From assembly GCF_035918235.1 (NCBI RefSeq), contig NZ_CP109485.1:4712001-4776000 (forward strand): a stretch of DNA of 64,000 nt. The letters are read 5' to 3'. Both the position numbers and the translations under genes were made by a program. Under the pieces are notes generated by a model. It had not been told where the DNA came from. It worked only from the letters and a program-made list of their open reading frames with translations, and did no database searches. This stretch comes from Streptomyces sp. NBC_01445 (GTDB lineage Bacteria; Actinomycetota; Actinomycetes; Streptomycetales; Streptomycetaceae). This document shows positions 10,037 through 18,145 of this stretch, in pieces; position 1 is the stretch's first letter, and each line of letters opens with the position of its first letter.

Positions 10037-10084
10037 GTCGGTTCTTCGGCCGGTTCTTCGGTCGGTTCTTCGGTCGGATCTTCG
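10037..10084. repeat. Four tandem 12-bp repeats
   Basis: Unit GTCGGTTCTTCG repeated four times without gaps (10037-10048, 10049-10060, 10061-10072, 10073-10084), with single changes in copies 2 and 4. It lies between the aspC terminator and the adenosine deaminase start. The period is a multiple of three but no gene spans it convincingly. Confidence 0.85.
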
Positions 10085-10151
10085 TTCGGACAAGGCCACG
10101 AAGGGAGAAAGCCGCTTCCCGCGCGGCGGGTGTGTGCGGCAAGATCCTGGA

Positions 10152-11180
10152 ATGGAGCGTGTACCACGTGATGTAAGGCAGCTGCCCAAGGCCCATCTTC
10201 ATCTGCACTTCACCGGGTCGATGCGGCCCACGACCCTGCTCGAACTCGCCGACAAGTACGGCGTCAGGCTGCCGGACGCCCTGACCGGGTCCGAGCCGCC
10301 GAAGCTGCGTGCCACCGACGAGCGCGGCTGGTTCCGCTTCCAGCGGCTGTACGACGCCGCGCGGTCCTGCCTGCGCGAGCCCGAGGACATTCAGCGGCTG
10401 GTGCGCGAGGCCGCGCTGGAGGATCTCGCGGACGGGTCGGGGTGGCTGGAGATCCAGGTCGACCCGACGTCGTACGCGCCGCGGCTCGGAGGGCTGATCC
10501 CCGCCCTGGAAGTCATCCTGGACGCCGTCGAGACCGCCTCGCGCGACACGGGTCTCGGCATGCGGGTCCTGGTGGCCGCGAACCGTATGAAGCATCCGCT
10601 GGACGCGCGCACTCTGGCCCGCCTCGCCGTGCGGTACGCGGACCGCGGCATCGTCGGCTTCGGGCTCTCCAACGACGAACGGCGGGGCATGGCGCGGGAC
10701 TTCGACCGCGCGTTCGCCATCGCCAGGGAGGGCGGGCTCCTGGCCGCGCCGCACGGCGGCGAGCTGACCGGGCCCGCCTCCGTACGCGACTGTCTGGACG
10801 ACCTGGAGGCGACGCGGATCGGGCACGGAGTGCGGGCCGCCGAAGACTCCCGACTCTTGAAGCGTCTCGCGGACCGGCAGGTGACCTGCGAGGTCTGCCC
10901 GGCGTCCAATGTCGCGCTCGGCGTCTACGAGAAGCCGGAGGATGTACCCCTGCGCACTTTGTTCGAGGCAGGGGTGCCGATGGCGCTCGGCGCCGACGAC
11001 CCGCTCCTGTTCGGCTCGCGTCTGGCCGCCCAGTACGAGATCGCGCGCCGTCACCACGACTTCGACGACGCCGAACTGGCCGAGCTGGCGCGGCAGTCGG
11101 TGCGCGGTTCGGCGGCGCCGACGGACATCAAGGCGAAGCTGCTGTCAGGGGTCGACGACTGGCTGACCGCCACCCCCTGA
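10152..11180 (+). CDS. Adenosine deaminase family protein
   Basis: Zinc-dependent purine nucleoside deaminase (adenosine to inosine by family). ATG 10152 gives 342 residues (MERVPRDVRQLPKAHLHLHF); no strong ribosome-binding site is seen. Metal and catalytic positions are retained: HLHLHFTGS near the N-terminus, the His and Glu of PHGGE, RIGHGVRA, and GADDPLLFGS with the C-terminal Asp pair. A GFGLSNDE segment replaces the usual substrate-contact sequence, so substrate preference could differ from adenosine. It is convergent with the thioredoxin-like lipoprotein 18 bp downstream. Confidence 0.9.
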   Translation: MERVPRDVRQLPKAHLHLHFTGSMRPTTLLELADKYGVRLPDALTGSEPPKLRATDERGWFRFQRLYDAARSCLREPEDIQRLVREAALEDLADGSGWLEIQVDPTSYAPRLGGLIPALEVILDAVETASRDTGLGMRVLVAANRMKHPLDARTLARLAVRYADRGIVGFGLSNDERRGMARDFDRAFAIAREGGLLAAPHGGELTGPASVRDCLDDLEATRIGHGVRAAEDSRLLKRLADRQVTCEVCPASNVALGVYEKPEDVPLRTLFEAGVPMALGADDPLLFGSRLAAQYEIARRHHDFDDAELAELARQSVRGSAAPTDIKAKLLSGVDDWLTATP

Positions 11181-11198
11181 GCAGGCCCGGTGCGTCTG

Positions 11199-11924
11199 TC
11201 ACTCCGGCAGGGTCGACGTCATGACCGCCAGCGGAACGTACTTGGGGTCGAACATCAGGTTCCACCGGTCCTCGCTCATGAGGGTGCCGTTCACCGCGAA
11301 GGCCGGGGTGCCGGGCGCCTTGTCGGCCTCGTAGGCCTTCTCGGAGGCGGTGACGAAGGAGTGGTACTTCATGCCCTTCACCGCCGCGTCGAACTCGGCG
11401 CCGCGCAGGCCCTTCACCCGCGAGGCCATGCGGAGCAGGAACGCGTCGGTGTAGCCGTCGACGGCCTCCTCGGGCTGCTCCTGGAAGAGGAGGTCGTGGT
11501 ACTCGACGAACTTCCCCTTTTCCAGCGCGGCCCGCAGCGCGTTGGCCGCCTTCTTCGAGCCCTTGCCGCCGAGCCGGTCGTCGAGGAACGACGCCAGGGT
11601 GTACTCGGCCCTGACCTCGCCGTGAAGGGTCATCTTCCGCAGCGCGCCGGCGCCGCCGTCCTCCTCGAAGTCACGGCAGACGGGGCAGCGCAGGTCCTCG
11701 TAGAGCCGTACGACGGTGTCCGCCTTCGATGACCCGACGACGACCGTCGTACCGTCGGCCGCGAGGTGTTCGGGCAGCTGCCCGGAGCTCGCAAACCGCT
11801 CGGGCTTCCTGGCGTCGGTCGCGTCCCCGCCGGACGGTCCCCGGCCGCACCCCGCGGCGAGTACTCCCGTCAGCGCCGCCACCAGTACCGGTATGGCGGC
11901 CCGGCGCCCTCTTCCACGCAGCAT
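11199..11924 (-). CDS. Thioredoxin-fold (DsbA-like) lipoprotein
   Basis: Exported disulfide oxidoreductase candidate, 241 residues. A signal peptide with lipobox (LAAGC) anchors it outside the membrane. The mature domain carries the redox centre CPVC within LYEDLRCPVCRDFEED, then a helical insertion and the cis-proline region PGTPAFAVNGTL, matching the Thioredoxin_4/DsbA family. GGGAGGG precedes the ATG. It follows the tetR-like gene by 31 bp in the same direction, so the two may be cotranscribed. Confidence 0.88.
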   Translation of the reverse strand: MLRGRGRRAAIPVLVAALTGVLAAGCGRGPSGGDATDARKPERFASSGQLPEHLAADGTTVVVGSSKADTVVRLYEDLRCPVCRDFEEDGGAGALRKMTLHGEVRAEYTLASFLDDRLGGKGSKKAANALRAALEKGKFVEYHDLLFQEQPEEAVDGYTDAFLLRMASRVKGLRGAEFDAAVKGMKYHSFVTASEKAYEADKAPGTPAFAVNGTLMSEDRWNLMFDPKYVPLAVMTSTLPE

Positions 11925-11955
11925 GATCTTGCCCTCCCCAGAAAGAATGGGGACT

Positions 11956-12552
11956 CTATGCGATCCCTGTGAGCAGGGTGCGGGCGAGGCCCGCGGCGAA
12001 CTCGTCCAACGGCTGCGGAGGCTTGCGGTCGGGGGCCATGTCGTACGCGAACGCGCGCTGGGCGCAGGCTCCGAGGAGGAGTGACGCGGCGGCGTAGGTG
12101 TCGGCGTCGCGGCTGACGCGGCCCGCGTCCTGCTCGGATCTGAGGTAGGCGTCCAGACCCTGGATCGGTCGGTGGGGGCCCGTGCCCATCTCGCGCAGCG
12201 CCTCCTCGTGACGGCGCTTGAGCTGGGGTTCCGCGTACAGGGAGGCGGCCATCGGGAACGTCTGCTCGTAGAAGAGGGCGGCCTCGCGGGCGATCTCCGT
12301 GAGGTTCTCCTCGACGCTCTTCGCGCCCGGCTTCCTGGTGAGCTCGGTCAGGAGCGGTCCGAGCTTGGGCAGCCGCTCGCTGAGAACGGTCACGAACAGC
12401 TCTTCCTTGTTCGCGAAGTACTTGTAGAGCGCTGCTTCCGAACAGTCCGCCGCTTTGGCGATCTCCTTGGTGGTGGCGCGGGCGAGGCCGATGCTCAGCA
12501 TGAGTTCATGGGCGGCGTCGACGATGCGGACGCGGGCCGGCTTCTGATGCAT
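11956..12552 (-). CDS. TetR family repressor
   Basis: DNA-binding repressor, 198 residues. The N-terminal HTH reads ATTKEIAKAADCSEAALYKY followed by FANKEELF, typical TetR; the C-terminal helical ligand domain has no recognisable specificity. It is divergent from an NAD(P)-binding protein gene at 12641, with a 20-bp palindrome in the gap, so it likely represses that gene and itself. The thioredoxin-like lipoprotein gene lies directly downstream. Confidence 0.92.
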   Translation of the reverse strand: MHQKPARVRIVDAAHELMLSIGLARATTKEIAKAADCSEAALYKYFANKEELFVTVLSERLPKLGPLLTELTRKPGAKSVEENLTEIAREAALFYEQTFPMAASLYAEPQLKRRHEEALREMGTGPHRPIQGLDAYLRSEQDAGRVSRDADTYAAASLLLGACAQRAFAYDMAPDRKPPQPLDEFAAGLARTLLTGIA

Positions 12553-12602
12553 GCGGACTCCAACCGAGCTTGACGAGCAGGTGCGTATCCACTCACTCTA
12601 GG

Positions 12603-12622
12603 GGGTGAGTGAACACTTACCC
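12603..12622. promoter_or_regulatory. Palindromic operator for the divergent TetR/oxidoreductase pair
   Basis: GGGTGAGTGAACACTTACCC is a 20-bp palindrome with a single mismatched pair, midway between the TetR start (12552) and the oxidoreductase start (12641). A second overlapping inverted repeat, CACTCAC (12590-12596) with GTGAGTG (12605-12611), shares its left half. The form (GTnAGTG core, 2-bp centre) is typical of TetR sites. Confidence 0.8.
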
Positions 12623-12640
12623 ACCCTAGGAGGGTGTGCC

Positions 12641-13273
12641 ATGAGGATCACTGTCTTCGGCGCGACCGGCGGTATCGGCCAGGAAATCGTCCGGCAGGCA
12701 CTGGCATCAGGACATCAGGTCACCGCGGTGGTCCGTGACCCCGCGCGGTTCACGGTGACGGGTGCGGACCTGGAGGTGTTCCGGGCGGATGTGCGGGACC
12801 CCGAGGTGCTGCGCCCCGCGGTCGCCGGGCGGGACGCGATCCTGTCCGGGCTCGGCGCCCGCAGGCGCGCGGACGCGGGCATCACGGCCGAGCTGACCCG
12901 GTCGGTGCTGGGGGCGGTGGAGGCCGAGAGCGTACGGCGTCTGCTCGTCGTCAGCGCGGCGCCGGTCGGCCCCGAGCCGGAGCGCTCACCGCTCCTCGAC
13001 CGCGCCATGATCGGCGCCATCAGTTCGCTGCTCAAGCCCGTCTACGACGATCTGCGGGCCATGGAGGGCGAGCTCGCGGCCAGCGCCACGGACTGGACCT
13101 CCGTGCGCCCGCCGAAGCTCACGGACAAGCCGCTCACGGGCACGTACCGGACCGTGGTCGGCGGGAATCCGCGCAGCGGCCGGAGCATCTCGCGGGCCGA
13201 CGTGGCCCACGCGATGCTGGCGATGATCGACGACCCGGCGACGGTGAAGCAGGGCGTGGGGGTCGCCTACTAG
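12641..13273 (+). CDS. NAD(P)-binding oxidoreductase (atypical SDR, NmrA-like)
   Basis: Short protein of 210 residues with a Rossmann nucleotide motif at the N-terminus (MRITVFGATGGIGQE) and the atypical SDR pattern LLVVSAAPVG and WTSVRPPKLTDKPLTG. ATG 12641 is chosen over a frame extended by 12 codons because AGGAGGG lies eight bases upstream. Such proteins act as NAD(P)H-dependent reductases or flavin/biliverdin reductase-like enzymes; the substrate is unknown. Its operator and the divergent TetR suggest induction by a small molecule. Confidence 0.88.
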   Translation: MRITVFGATGGIGQEIVRQALASGHQVTAVVRDPARFTVTGADLEVFRADVRDPEVLRPAVAGRDAILSGLGARRRADAGITAELTRSVLGAVEAESVRRLLVVSAAPVGPEPERSPLLDRAMIGAISSLLKPVYDDLRAMEGELAASATDWTSVRPPKLTDKPLTGTYRTVVGGNPRSGRSISRADVAHAMLAMIDDPATVKQGVGVAY

Positions 13274-13310
13274 CGGGTCGCCTGGTCAGAAGGTCAGGTG
13301 GTCAGGAGGG

Positions 13311-14366
13311 TCAGAGAGTCACGCCCACCGTGACCGGCTCGTTGACCAGCGTCACGCCGAAGGCGTCGTGGACGCCGGCCACGACCTCGCGGGCGAGCGC
13401 GAGGAGGTCGTCGGTGGTCGCCTCGCCGCGGTTGGTGAGGGCGAGCGTGTGCTTGGTGGAGATGCGCGCGGGCCCGCTGCCGTAACCCTTCGTGAAGCCC
13501 GCCTTGTCGATGAGCCAGGCCGCCGAGGTCTTCACGCGGGCCTCGCCGGCCGGGAAGGCGGGCGGGGCGGTGTCGGGGCCGAGACGGTCCGCCACGCGCG
13601 CGTGGAAGGCGGCGAACTCCTGCTCGGTGAGGATCGGGTTGGTGAAGAACGACCCGGCCGACCAGGTGTCGTGATCCTCGGGGTCGAGCACCATGCCCTT
13701 GCCCGCGCGCAGCTTCAGGACAGTCTCGCGGGCAAGGACCGCGGGGACCCGGTCGCCCGCCTCGACACCGAGGGTGCGGGCGGTCTCGGGGTACTTGATG
13801 GGGGCGCTCATGCCGCCCGCGTCCTCGAGCCCGAACCGCACCCGCAGCACCACGAAGCGGTCGGGATCGGCCTTGAAACGGCTGTGCCGGTACGAGAACG
13901 CGCACTCCTCGTTCGGAATGGTGACCGTCTCGTCGGCCTTCCGGTCGTACGCGATCACTTCGGTGATCGTCGACGAGACCTCCTGGCCGTACGCGCCCAC
14001 GTTCTGGATCGGCGTGGCGCCGGCGGAGCCCGGGATTCCGGCGAGGCACTCGATGCCCGCGAGACCGGCCTCGACCGTGCGGGCGACCGCGTCGGTCCAC
14101 ACCTCGCCGGCCGCGAGCTCAAGGTTCGTACCGTCGAGCGAGAAGCCCTTCGTGGCGATCCGCAGGGCGGTGCCCGCGAAGCCCTTGTCGCCGATGACCA
14201 GGTTGCTGCCACCGCCGACGATCAGCAGCGGGGTGCCCGCCGCGTCGGCCTCACGGACGGCGGCGATCACCTCGTCGTCGGTCGTCGCCGTCAGCAGCCG
14301 GGCCGCGGGGCCGCCGAGACGGAAGGTGGTCAGGGGGGCGAGGGGGGCGTCGTGGAGTTCCTGCAC
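13311..14366 (-). CDS. murB: UDP-N-acetylenolpyruvoylglucosamine reductase
   Basis: FAD enzyme that reduces enolpyruvyl-UDP-GlcNAc to UDP-MurNAc in peptidoglycan synthesis. GTG 14366 gives 351 residues. An N-terminal FAD-binding PCMH-type domain contains TFRLGGPAARL, LIVGGGSNLVIGDKGF and IPGSAGATPIQNVGAYGQEV; the C-terminal domain has YRHSRFK, the catalytic Ser of AGSFFTNPIL and KTSAAWLIDKAGFTKGYG. Its frame extends 133 codons upstream but that part lacks homology and spans a terminator hairpin, so the short start is preferred. Cytosolic. Confidence 0.95.
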   Translation of the reverse strand: MQELHDAPLAPLTTFRLGGPAARLLTATTDDEVIAAVREADAAGTPLLIVGGGSNLVIGDKGFAGTALRIATKGFSLDGTNLELAAGEVWTDAVARTVEAGLAGIECLAGIPGSAGATPIQNVGAYGQEVSSTITEVIAYDRKADETVTIPNEECAFSYRHSRFKADPDRFVVLRVRFGLEDAGGMSAPIKYPETARTLGVEAGDRVPAVLARETVLKLRAGKGMVLDPEDHDTWSAGSFFTNPILTEQEFAAFHARVADRLGPDTAPPAFPAGEARVKTSAAWLIDKAGFTKGYGSGPARISTKHTLALTNRGEATTDDLLALAREVVAGVHDAFGVTLVNEPVTVGVTL

Positions 14367-14383
14367 GCGCTCAAGAGTACGAG

Positions 14384-14413
14384 AACGGCCCCGCCGGTCG
14401 TGGCGGGGCCGTT
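14384..14413 (-). terminator. Hairpin upstream of murB (end of the preceding gene)
   Basis: Perfect 12-bp stem AACGGCCCCGCC (14384-14395) with GGCGGGGCCGTT (14402-14413), followed on the minus strand by CTCGTACTCTT. Likely the terminator of the 14474-14854 gene. Confidence 0.75.
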
Positions 14414-14415
14414 CG

Positions 14416-14460
14416 TCTCCTTCAATACCTGGCGAGTCTTCTCCTTCGATACCTGGCGAG
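14416..14460. repeat. Two 21-bp direct repeats, period 24
   Basis: TCTCCTTCAATACCTGGCGAG at 14416-14436, less its last base, recurs at 14440-14460 with one change (A to G). It lies between the terminator hairpin and the next gene. No function evident. Confidence 0.75.
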
Positions 14461-14473
14461 CTCGCCTCACGGC

Positions 14474-14854
14474 TCATGTCAGGCGCCGCAGCGCCTCCGC
14501 CCAGTCGAGCGGCAGCTCGTCCGTGGTGGTCTGCCAGCGCACGAACTTCGCGTCCTTCATCTGTGAGCGCAGACCACCAGCCGCCGGGCCGTGGGGCGCC
14601 GAGCCCGCGAAGCGCTTCAGCGCGTCCGGCGACTCCCAGGCGGACAGGGTCCAGAAGGTCCGCCGCAGGGGAGCCGCCTTCACCGAGGCTCCGTACGCGC
14701 CGGGCGCCTTGCTCACCTGGCGCCAGACAGAGGGGGTCTTCGCGAAGAAACGGAGGGCTCCCCACAGGGTGCGGGTCTCGAAGCGGGAAGCCATGACGTG
14801 GGCCTCGGCGCCGGCCGGCGGGGTGTTCGGGACGGTCCAGGGCAGTGTGGGCAT
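14474..14854 (-). CDS. Small DUF3291-like protein
   Basis: Product of 126 residues opening MPTLPWTVPNTPPAGAEAHV, with SRFETRTLWGALRFF and RRTFWTLSAWESPDALKRFA. Aromatic-rich strands of this type occur in DUF3291 and antibiotic-biosynthesis-monooxygenase-like alpha/beta-barrel proteins, often proposed to bind or modify small ligands. Family assignment is from recall of the N-terminus and pattern, not a search. It lies 43 bp downstream of the MFS exporter in the same direction, so it may belong to the TetR-controlled unit 16343-14474. Confidence 0.7.
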   Translation of the reverse strand: MPTLPWTVPNTPPAGAEAHVMASRFETRTLWGALRFFAKTPSVWRQVSKAPGAYGASVKAAPLRRTFWTLSAWESPDALKRFAGSAPHGPAAGGLRSQMKDAKFVRWQTTTDELPLDWAEALRRLT

Positions 14855-14897
14855 GACGGGCTCCTTCGAAGAGTGCCGGTTCGGTGCGGGGCCGATC

Positions 14898-16343
14898 TCA
14901 GTTCGACGCGGTCTCCAGGACAGGGGCGGATCGGGGCTCGGGCTCGCTCCTGGGGCCCTCGGCCGCGCGCCGGCGGGAGGGGATGAACAGGGCCGCGGCT
15001 CCGGCGACGGCCACCGTGGCCGCGCCCACCCACAGCGCGGGCTGGATGCCGTCCACGAAGGTCTGCGCGGAGTCGTAGCCGCCCTGCGCCGCGAAGATCG
15101 ACGACATCACGGCGATACCGAGCGCTCCGCCCACCTCGCGCAGCGCGTTGTTCGCGCCGGACGCGATGCCCTGCTCCTGCGGGCTGACGCTGGACATGAC
15201 CAGGTTGGACGCGGGGGCGAAGTAGAGGGACATCCCGATGCCGCTGATGATCAGGGCGGGCAGCTGCGCGGTGTACGAGGCGTCGGCGGCGACCACGGAG
15301 GCGTAGTAGGCGAGGCCCGCGGCCTGAAGGAAGAGGCCGGTGGCGACGACCAGGCGGCCGCCGATCCGGTCGGACAGGTACCCCGCGATCGGCGAGACGA
15401 GCATCGGCATGCCGGTCCAGGGCAGCATCCGCAGGCCCGCCTCGGTGGGCGAGTAGCCGAGGACGCCCTGCATGTACTGGCTGAGCAGGAAGATCGAGCC
15501 GAACATCCCGAGGAACATCAGCAGGCTGGCCGCGTTGATCCCGGCGAAGGCGCGGGAGCGGAAGAGGCGCATCGGCAGCATCGCGTTCCTGGCGCGGGTG
15601 CCGTGCAGCGCGAAGGCGACGAGCAGGGCGCCGCCGGCGGACAGGCCCAGCAGGACGAGTCCGCTGGTCCAGCCGTCGCGGGGCGCGCGGACCAGGGCGT
15701 ACACGATGCCGAAGAGGCCACTGCTGGCGAGCACTGTGCCGACCAGGTCGAGCCGGGCGCCGGTGCCGTACGACTCGCTGAGGCGCAGCCGGGCGAGCGG
15801 GAGGAGGGCGAGGCCGAGCGGGACGTTCAGCCAGAAGATCCAGTGCCAGGAGACGTGTTCGGTGAGGCTGCCGCCGATCAGCGGCCCGCTCGCGACCGCG
15901 AGCCCGTTGACGGCGCCCCAGATCCCGTACGCCATCCCGCGCTTCGCCGCCGGGACGGCCGCAGTGAGCAGAGTGAGCGTCAGCGGCATCATGATCGCGG
16001 CGCCGACGCCCTGGACCGCGCGGGCGGCGATCAGCGAGTCGATGCCGGGCGCCATGGCCGCGGCGGCGGAAGCGCCGGCGAAGACGGTGAGACCGACGAG
16101 GAAGAGCCGGCGGCGGCCGAACCGGTCCCCCAGGGCCGCGCCGAACATCAGCAGCACGGCGAAGGTGAGCGTGTAGGCGCTGACCGTCCACTCCAGGTCG
16201 TCGAGCGCGCCGCCGAGGTCCTTGCGGATGGAGGGCAGAGCGGTGGTGACGACGAGGTTGTCGAGGGCCGCCATGAACCCGGCGACGCTGGTGATGACGA
16301 GGGCCCAGACGGCTCCCCCGCGGCGTGCTGTCTGCTGTGACAT
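14898..16343 (-). CDS. MFS drug exporter, DHA2 (EmrB/QacA) type
   Basis: Membrane transporter of 481 residues with about 14 hydrophobic spans. It has the family motif A region (FGAALGDRFGRRRLFLVGL), motif C-like GPLIGGSLTEHVSWHWIFWL and LDNLVVTTALPSI in the first span. Proton-driven export of hydrophobic drugs is the usual role. A tetR-family gene lies directly upstream in the same direction; 20-bp palindromes of one consensus lie in front of both genes, so the exporter is very likely induced when that regulator binds a ligand. Confidence 0.93.
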   Translation of the reverse strand: MSQQTARRGGAVWALVITSVAGFMAALDNLVVTTALPSIRKDLGGALDDLEWTVSAYTLTFAVLLMFGAALGDRFGRRRLFLVGLTVFAGASAAAAMAPGIDSLIAARAVQGVGAAIMMPLTLTLLTAAVPAAKRGMAYGIWGAVNGLAVASGPLIGGSLTEHVSWHWIFWLNVPLGLALLPLARLRLSESYGTGARLDLVGTVLASSGLFGIVYALVRAPRDGWTSGLVLLGLSAGGALLVAFALHGTRARNAMLPMRLFRSRAFAGINAASLLMFLGMFGSIFLLSQYMQGVLGYSPTEAGLRMLPWTGMPMLVSPIAGYLSDRIGGRLVVATGLFLQAAGLAYYASVVAADASYTAQLPALIISGIGMSLYFAPASNLVMSSVSPQEQGIASGANNALREVGGALGIAVMSSIFAAQGGYDSAQTFVDGIQPALWVGAATVAVAGAAALFIPSRRRAAEGPRSEPEPRSAPVLETASN

Positions 16344-16361
16344 CGTTCCCCCAGAACGTTG

Positions 16362-16381
16362 GTTAGTTATTGATGACTAAC
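16362..16381. promoter_or_regulatory. TetR operator in front of the MFS exporter
   Basis: GTTAGTTATTGATGACTAAC, a near-palindrome 18 bp upstream of the exporter start. Its reverse complement matches the site at 17053-17072 at 15 of 20 positions, sharing GTTAGT-2-TCAAT-1-ACTA-1-C. Both sites would bind the regulator encoded at 16475-17044. Confidence 0.8.
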
Positions 16382-16474
16382 TTTCAAGGGTAGGAAGATG
16401 CCAAGGACCTCCCCGGACACCCACCCCTGGTTCACATGCTCAGTTGCCGATTACTGCTGGTGCTGCAGTTACCG

Positions 16475-17044
16475 CTAGTGCTCCAGGCTCCCCATGGCGC
16501 GAGCCGAGGGGTACAGCCCTTCCCAGATCCGGTGCTCCGGGGGGAAGCCCATGGAGACCAGAACATTGATCAGCATTCCGTAGGCCATGAAGGTCGTCGT
16601 CGTGTCCACGTCCGCCCCCAGAGGCAGATGCGCCGCCTCCCAGAGCTTCATCCACTCAGCGCGGACCGCCTCGCCGAACTCGCGGTCACCGGCAGCCTCC
16701 GCGGCGGCGACCGCGACGTACACCTGCATCTGCATCATGAGCCGCTCGGGGTCCTTGGCGATGACGTCGGTGTACGCGTTCGCCATGGCGTGCAGGGCCT
16801 CCTCGCCCTCCAGACCTTCGGAGGCCTCGGCGAAGAGCCGCGTCGCGTCCTGCACACAACGGGTCGCCGCCGCGAGGAAGATGGCCTTCTTCCCCGGGAA
16901 GAGCCGGAACAGATACGGCTGCGAGACACCCACCCGCTTGGCGATCGCCTCAGTAGAGGTGCCGTAGTAACCACCCCTGGCGAACTCGCTCATCGCCGCG
17001 CGGATGACGCTCTCGCGTCGCTCGTCTGCGCTCATCCTGACCAT
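16475..17044 (-). CDS. TetR family repressor of the adjacent exporter
   Basis: Repressor of 189 residues. The HTH is YYGTSTEAIAKRVGVSQPYL followed by FRLFPGKKAIF; the remainder is a helical ligand-binding domain. It is 131 bp upstream of the exporter on the same strand. Palindromes that share a consensus lie in front of both genes (16362-16381 and 17053-17072), supporting autorepression plus control of the pump. ATG 17044; a second in-frame ATG at codon 4 is possible. Confidence 0.92.
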   Translation of the reverse strand: MVRMSADERRESVIRAAMSEFARGGYYGTSTEAIAKRVGVSQPYLFRLFPGKKAIFLAAATRCVQDATRLFAEASEGLEGEEALHAMANAYTDVIAKDPERLMMQMQVYVAVAAAEAAGDREFGEAVRAEWMKLWEAAHLPLGADVDTTTTFMAYGMLINVLVSMGFPPEHRIWEGLYPSARAMGSLEH

Positions 17045-17052
17045 GCGGCTAA

Positions 17053-17072
17053 GTTAGTGGTCAATCACTACC
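17053..17072. promoter_or_regulatory. TetR autoregulatory operator
   Basis: GTTAGTGGTCAATCACTACC begins nine bases upstream of the tetR ATG (17044). It contains TAGTG/CACTA arms around GTCAAT and matches the exporter operator. A position so close to the start suggests a short leader with repression by blocking initiation. Confidence 0.8.
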
Positions 17073-17124
17073 TATGTCAAGCGTCACATCTCGACTCCCG
17101 CGAAGGCGTACGAGTCCTGCCTAC

Positions 17125-17163
17125 GAGTAAGGGGCACCCCGCAATGGAGGGTGCCCCTTACTC
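17125..17163 (-). terminator. Hairpin after the MaoC gene pair
   Basis: Perfect 15-bp stem GAGTAAGGGGCACCC (17125-17139) with its complement at 17149-17163. There is no clear U-tract on either strand; still the likely end of the rpmG-MaoC transcript. Confidence 0.65.
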
Positions 17164-17183
17164 AGGTTCCTACGGAGCAGCCG

Positions 17184-17612
17184 TTACGCCAGCTGCACAA
17201 CCGCCCGCGACATGCCGAGCACTTTCTGGCCCGCGCTCGTCGCGACGAGGTCGACGCGGACGCGACCGTCGTCGAGCTTGGCGGCGACCTTGCCGCTGAC
17301 CTCGATCGTCGCACCCTTGTCGTCGTTCGGGACGATGACGGGCCTGGTGAAGCGCACGCCGTACTCCACGACAGCGGCCGGGTCGCCGACCCAGTCGGTC
17401 ACGACGCGGATCGCCTCGGCCATGGTGAACATGCCGTGGGCGATGACGTCCGGGAGCCCGACCTCGACCGCGAACTTCTCGTTCCAGTGGATCGGGTTGA
17501 AGTCACCGGAGGCGCCCGCGTACTGCACGAGCGTGGCGCGGGTCACGGGGAACGTCTGGGCCGGCAGCTCCGTGCCGATCTCCACATCCGCGTACTGAAT
17601 CGTCGTCGTCAT
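17184..17612 (-). CDS. MaoC-like (R)-hydroxyacyl dehydratase, catalytic partner (HadB-like)
   Basis: Hotdog-fold hydratase of 142 residues. The hydratase-2 motif is present as GDFNPIHWNEKFAVEVGLPD followed by VIAHGMFTM, with the Asp and His expected to be catalytic. ATG 17612 is preferred: GAGGGGG lies seven bases upstream, whereas a GTG at 17618 overlaps the previous gene (GTGA) with almost no spacing. It directly follows the HadA-like gene. In mycobacteria the equivalent pair sits next to rpmG and tRNA-Thr/Met and acts in fatty-acid elongation; here the substrate chain is not known. Confidence 0.9.
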   Translation of the reverse strand: MTTTIQYADVEIGTELPAQTFPVTRATLVQYAGASGDFNPIHWNEKFAVEVGLPDVIAHGMFTMAEAIRVVTDWVGDPAAVVEYGVRFTRPVIVPNDDKGATIEVSGKVAAKLDDGRVRVDLVATSAGQKVLGMSRAVVQLA

Positions 17613-17614
17613 GG

Positions 17615-18067
17615 TCACGCCCCCTCGGCCGCGCGCGACACGAGCTTGGTGTGGGCGGTCACGACGTGCTCGCCGGTCTCGTCGTGGACCTCGCCGCGGA
17701 TGTCCAGGATGTCGTTGCCCGCCAGGGACTTGATCGCCTCGATGGTCGAGGTCACGGTGAGCCGGTCACCGGCGCGCACCGGGCGCGCGTACACGAACTT
17801 CTGGTCACCGTGCACGACGCGGCTGTAGTCGAGGCCCAGCTGCGGGTCCTCGATCACCTGGCCCGCGGCCTTGAACGTGATGGCGAACACAAAGGTCGGC
17901 GGAGCGATCACATCGGGGTGGCCGAGCGCCTTGGCCGCCTCCGGATCGACGTAGGCGGGATTGGTGTCCCGCACCGCCTCCGCGAATTCACGGATCTTCT
18001 CCCGGCCGACCTCATAGGGGTCGGTGGGCGGGTAGGACCGTCCCACGAAGGACTGGTCGAGCGCCAT
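17615..18067 (-). CDS. MaoC-like dehydratase, non-catalytic partner (HadA-like)
   Basis: Hotdog-fold protein of 150 residues opening MALDQSFVGRSYPPTDPYEV, with DTNPAYVDPEAAKALGHPDV in place of the catalytic D-x-x-PIH motif, as in HadA subunits. These pair with a catalytic HadB/HadC subunit to dehydrate 3-hydroxyacyl-ACP. It lies downstream of rpmG on the same strand and overlaps or abuts the HadB-like gene by 0-4 bp depending on the start, which fits equimolar expression of a heterodimer. Confidence 0.9.
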   Translation of the reverse strand: MALDQSFVGRSYPPTDPYEVGREKIREFAEAVRDTNPAYVDPEAAKALGHPDVIAPPTFVFAITFKAAGQVIEDPQLGLDYSRVVHGDQKFVYARPVRAGDRLTVTSTIEAIKSLAGNDILDIRGEVHDETGEHVVTAHTKLVSRAAEGA

Positions 18068-18145
18068 GGACTCGGCACCTCCTGGATTTGCGCTGTTGCC
18101 GGATGTTGCCGGATCTTACGGCCGGCCGCCCACACGCGATAACGA

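Noticed and set aside
13368-16340. A 990-codon plus-strand frame opposite murB and the MFS exporter
   Set aside because: Gly/Glu/Arg-rich shadow without domains, spanning three genes and their terminator and repeats.
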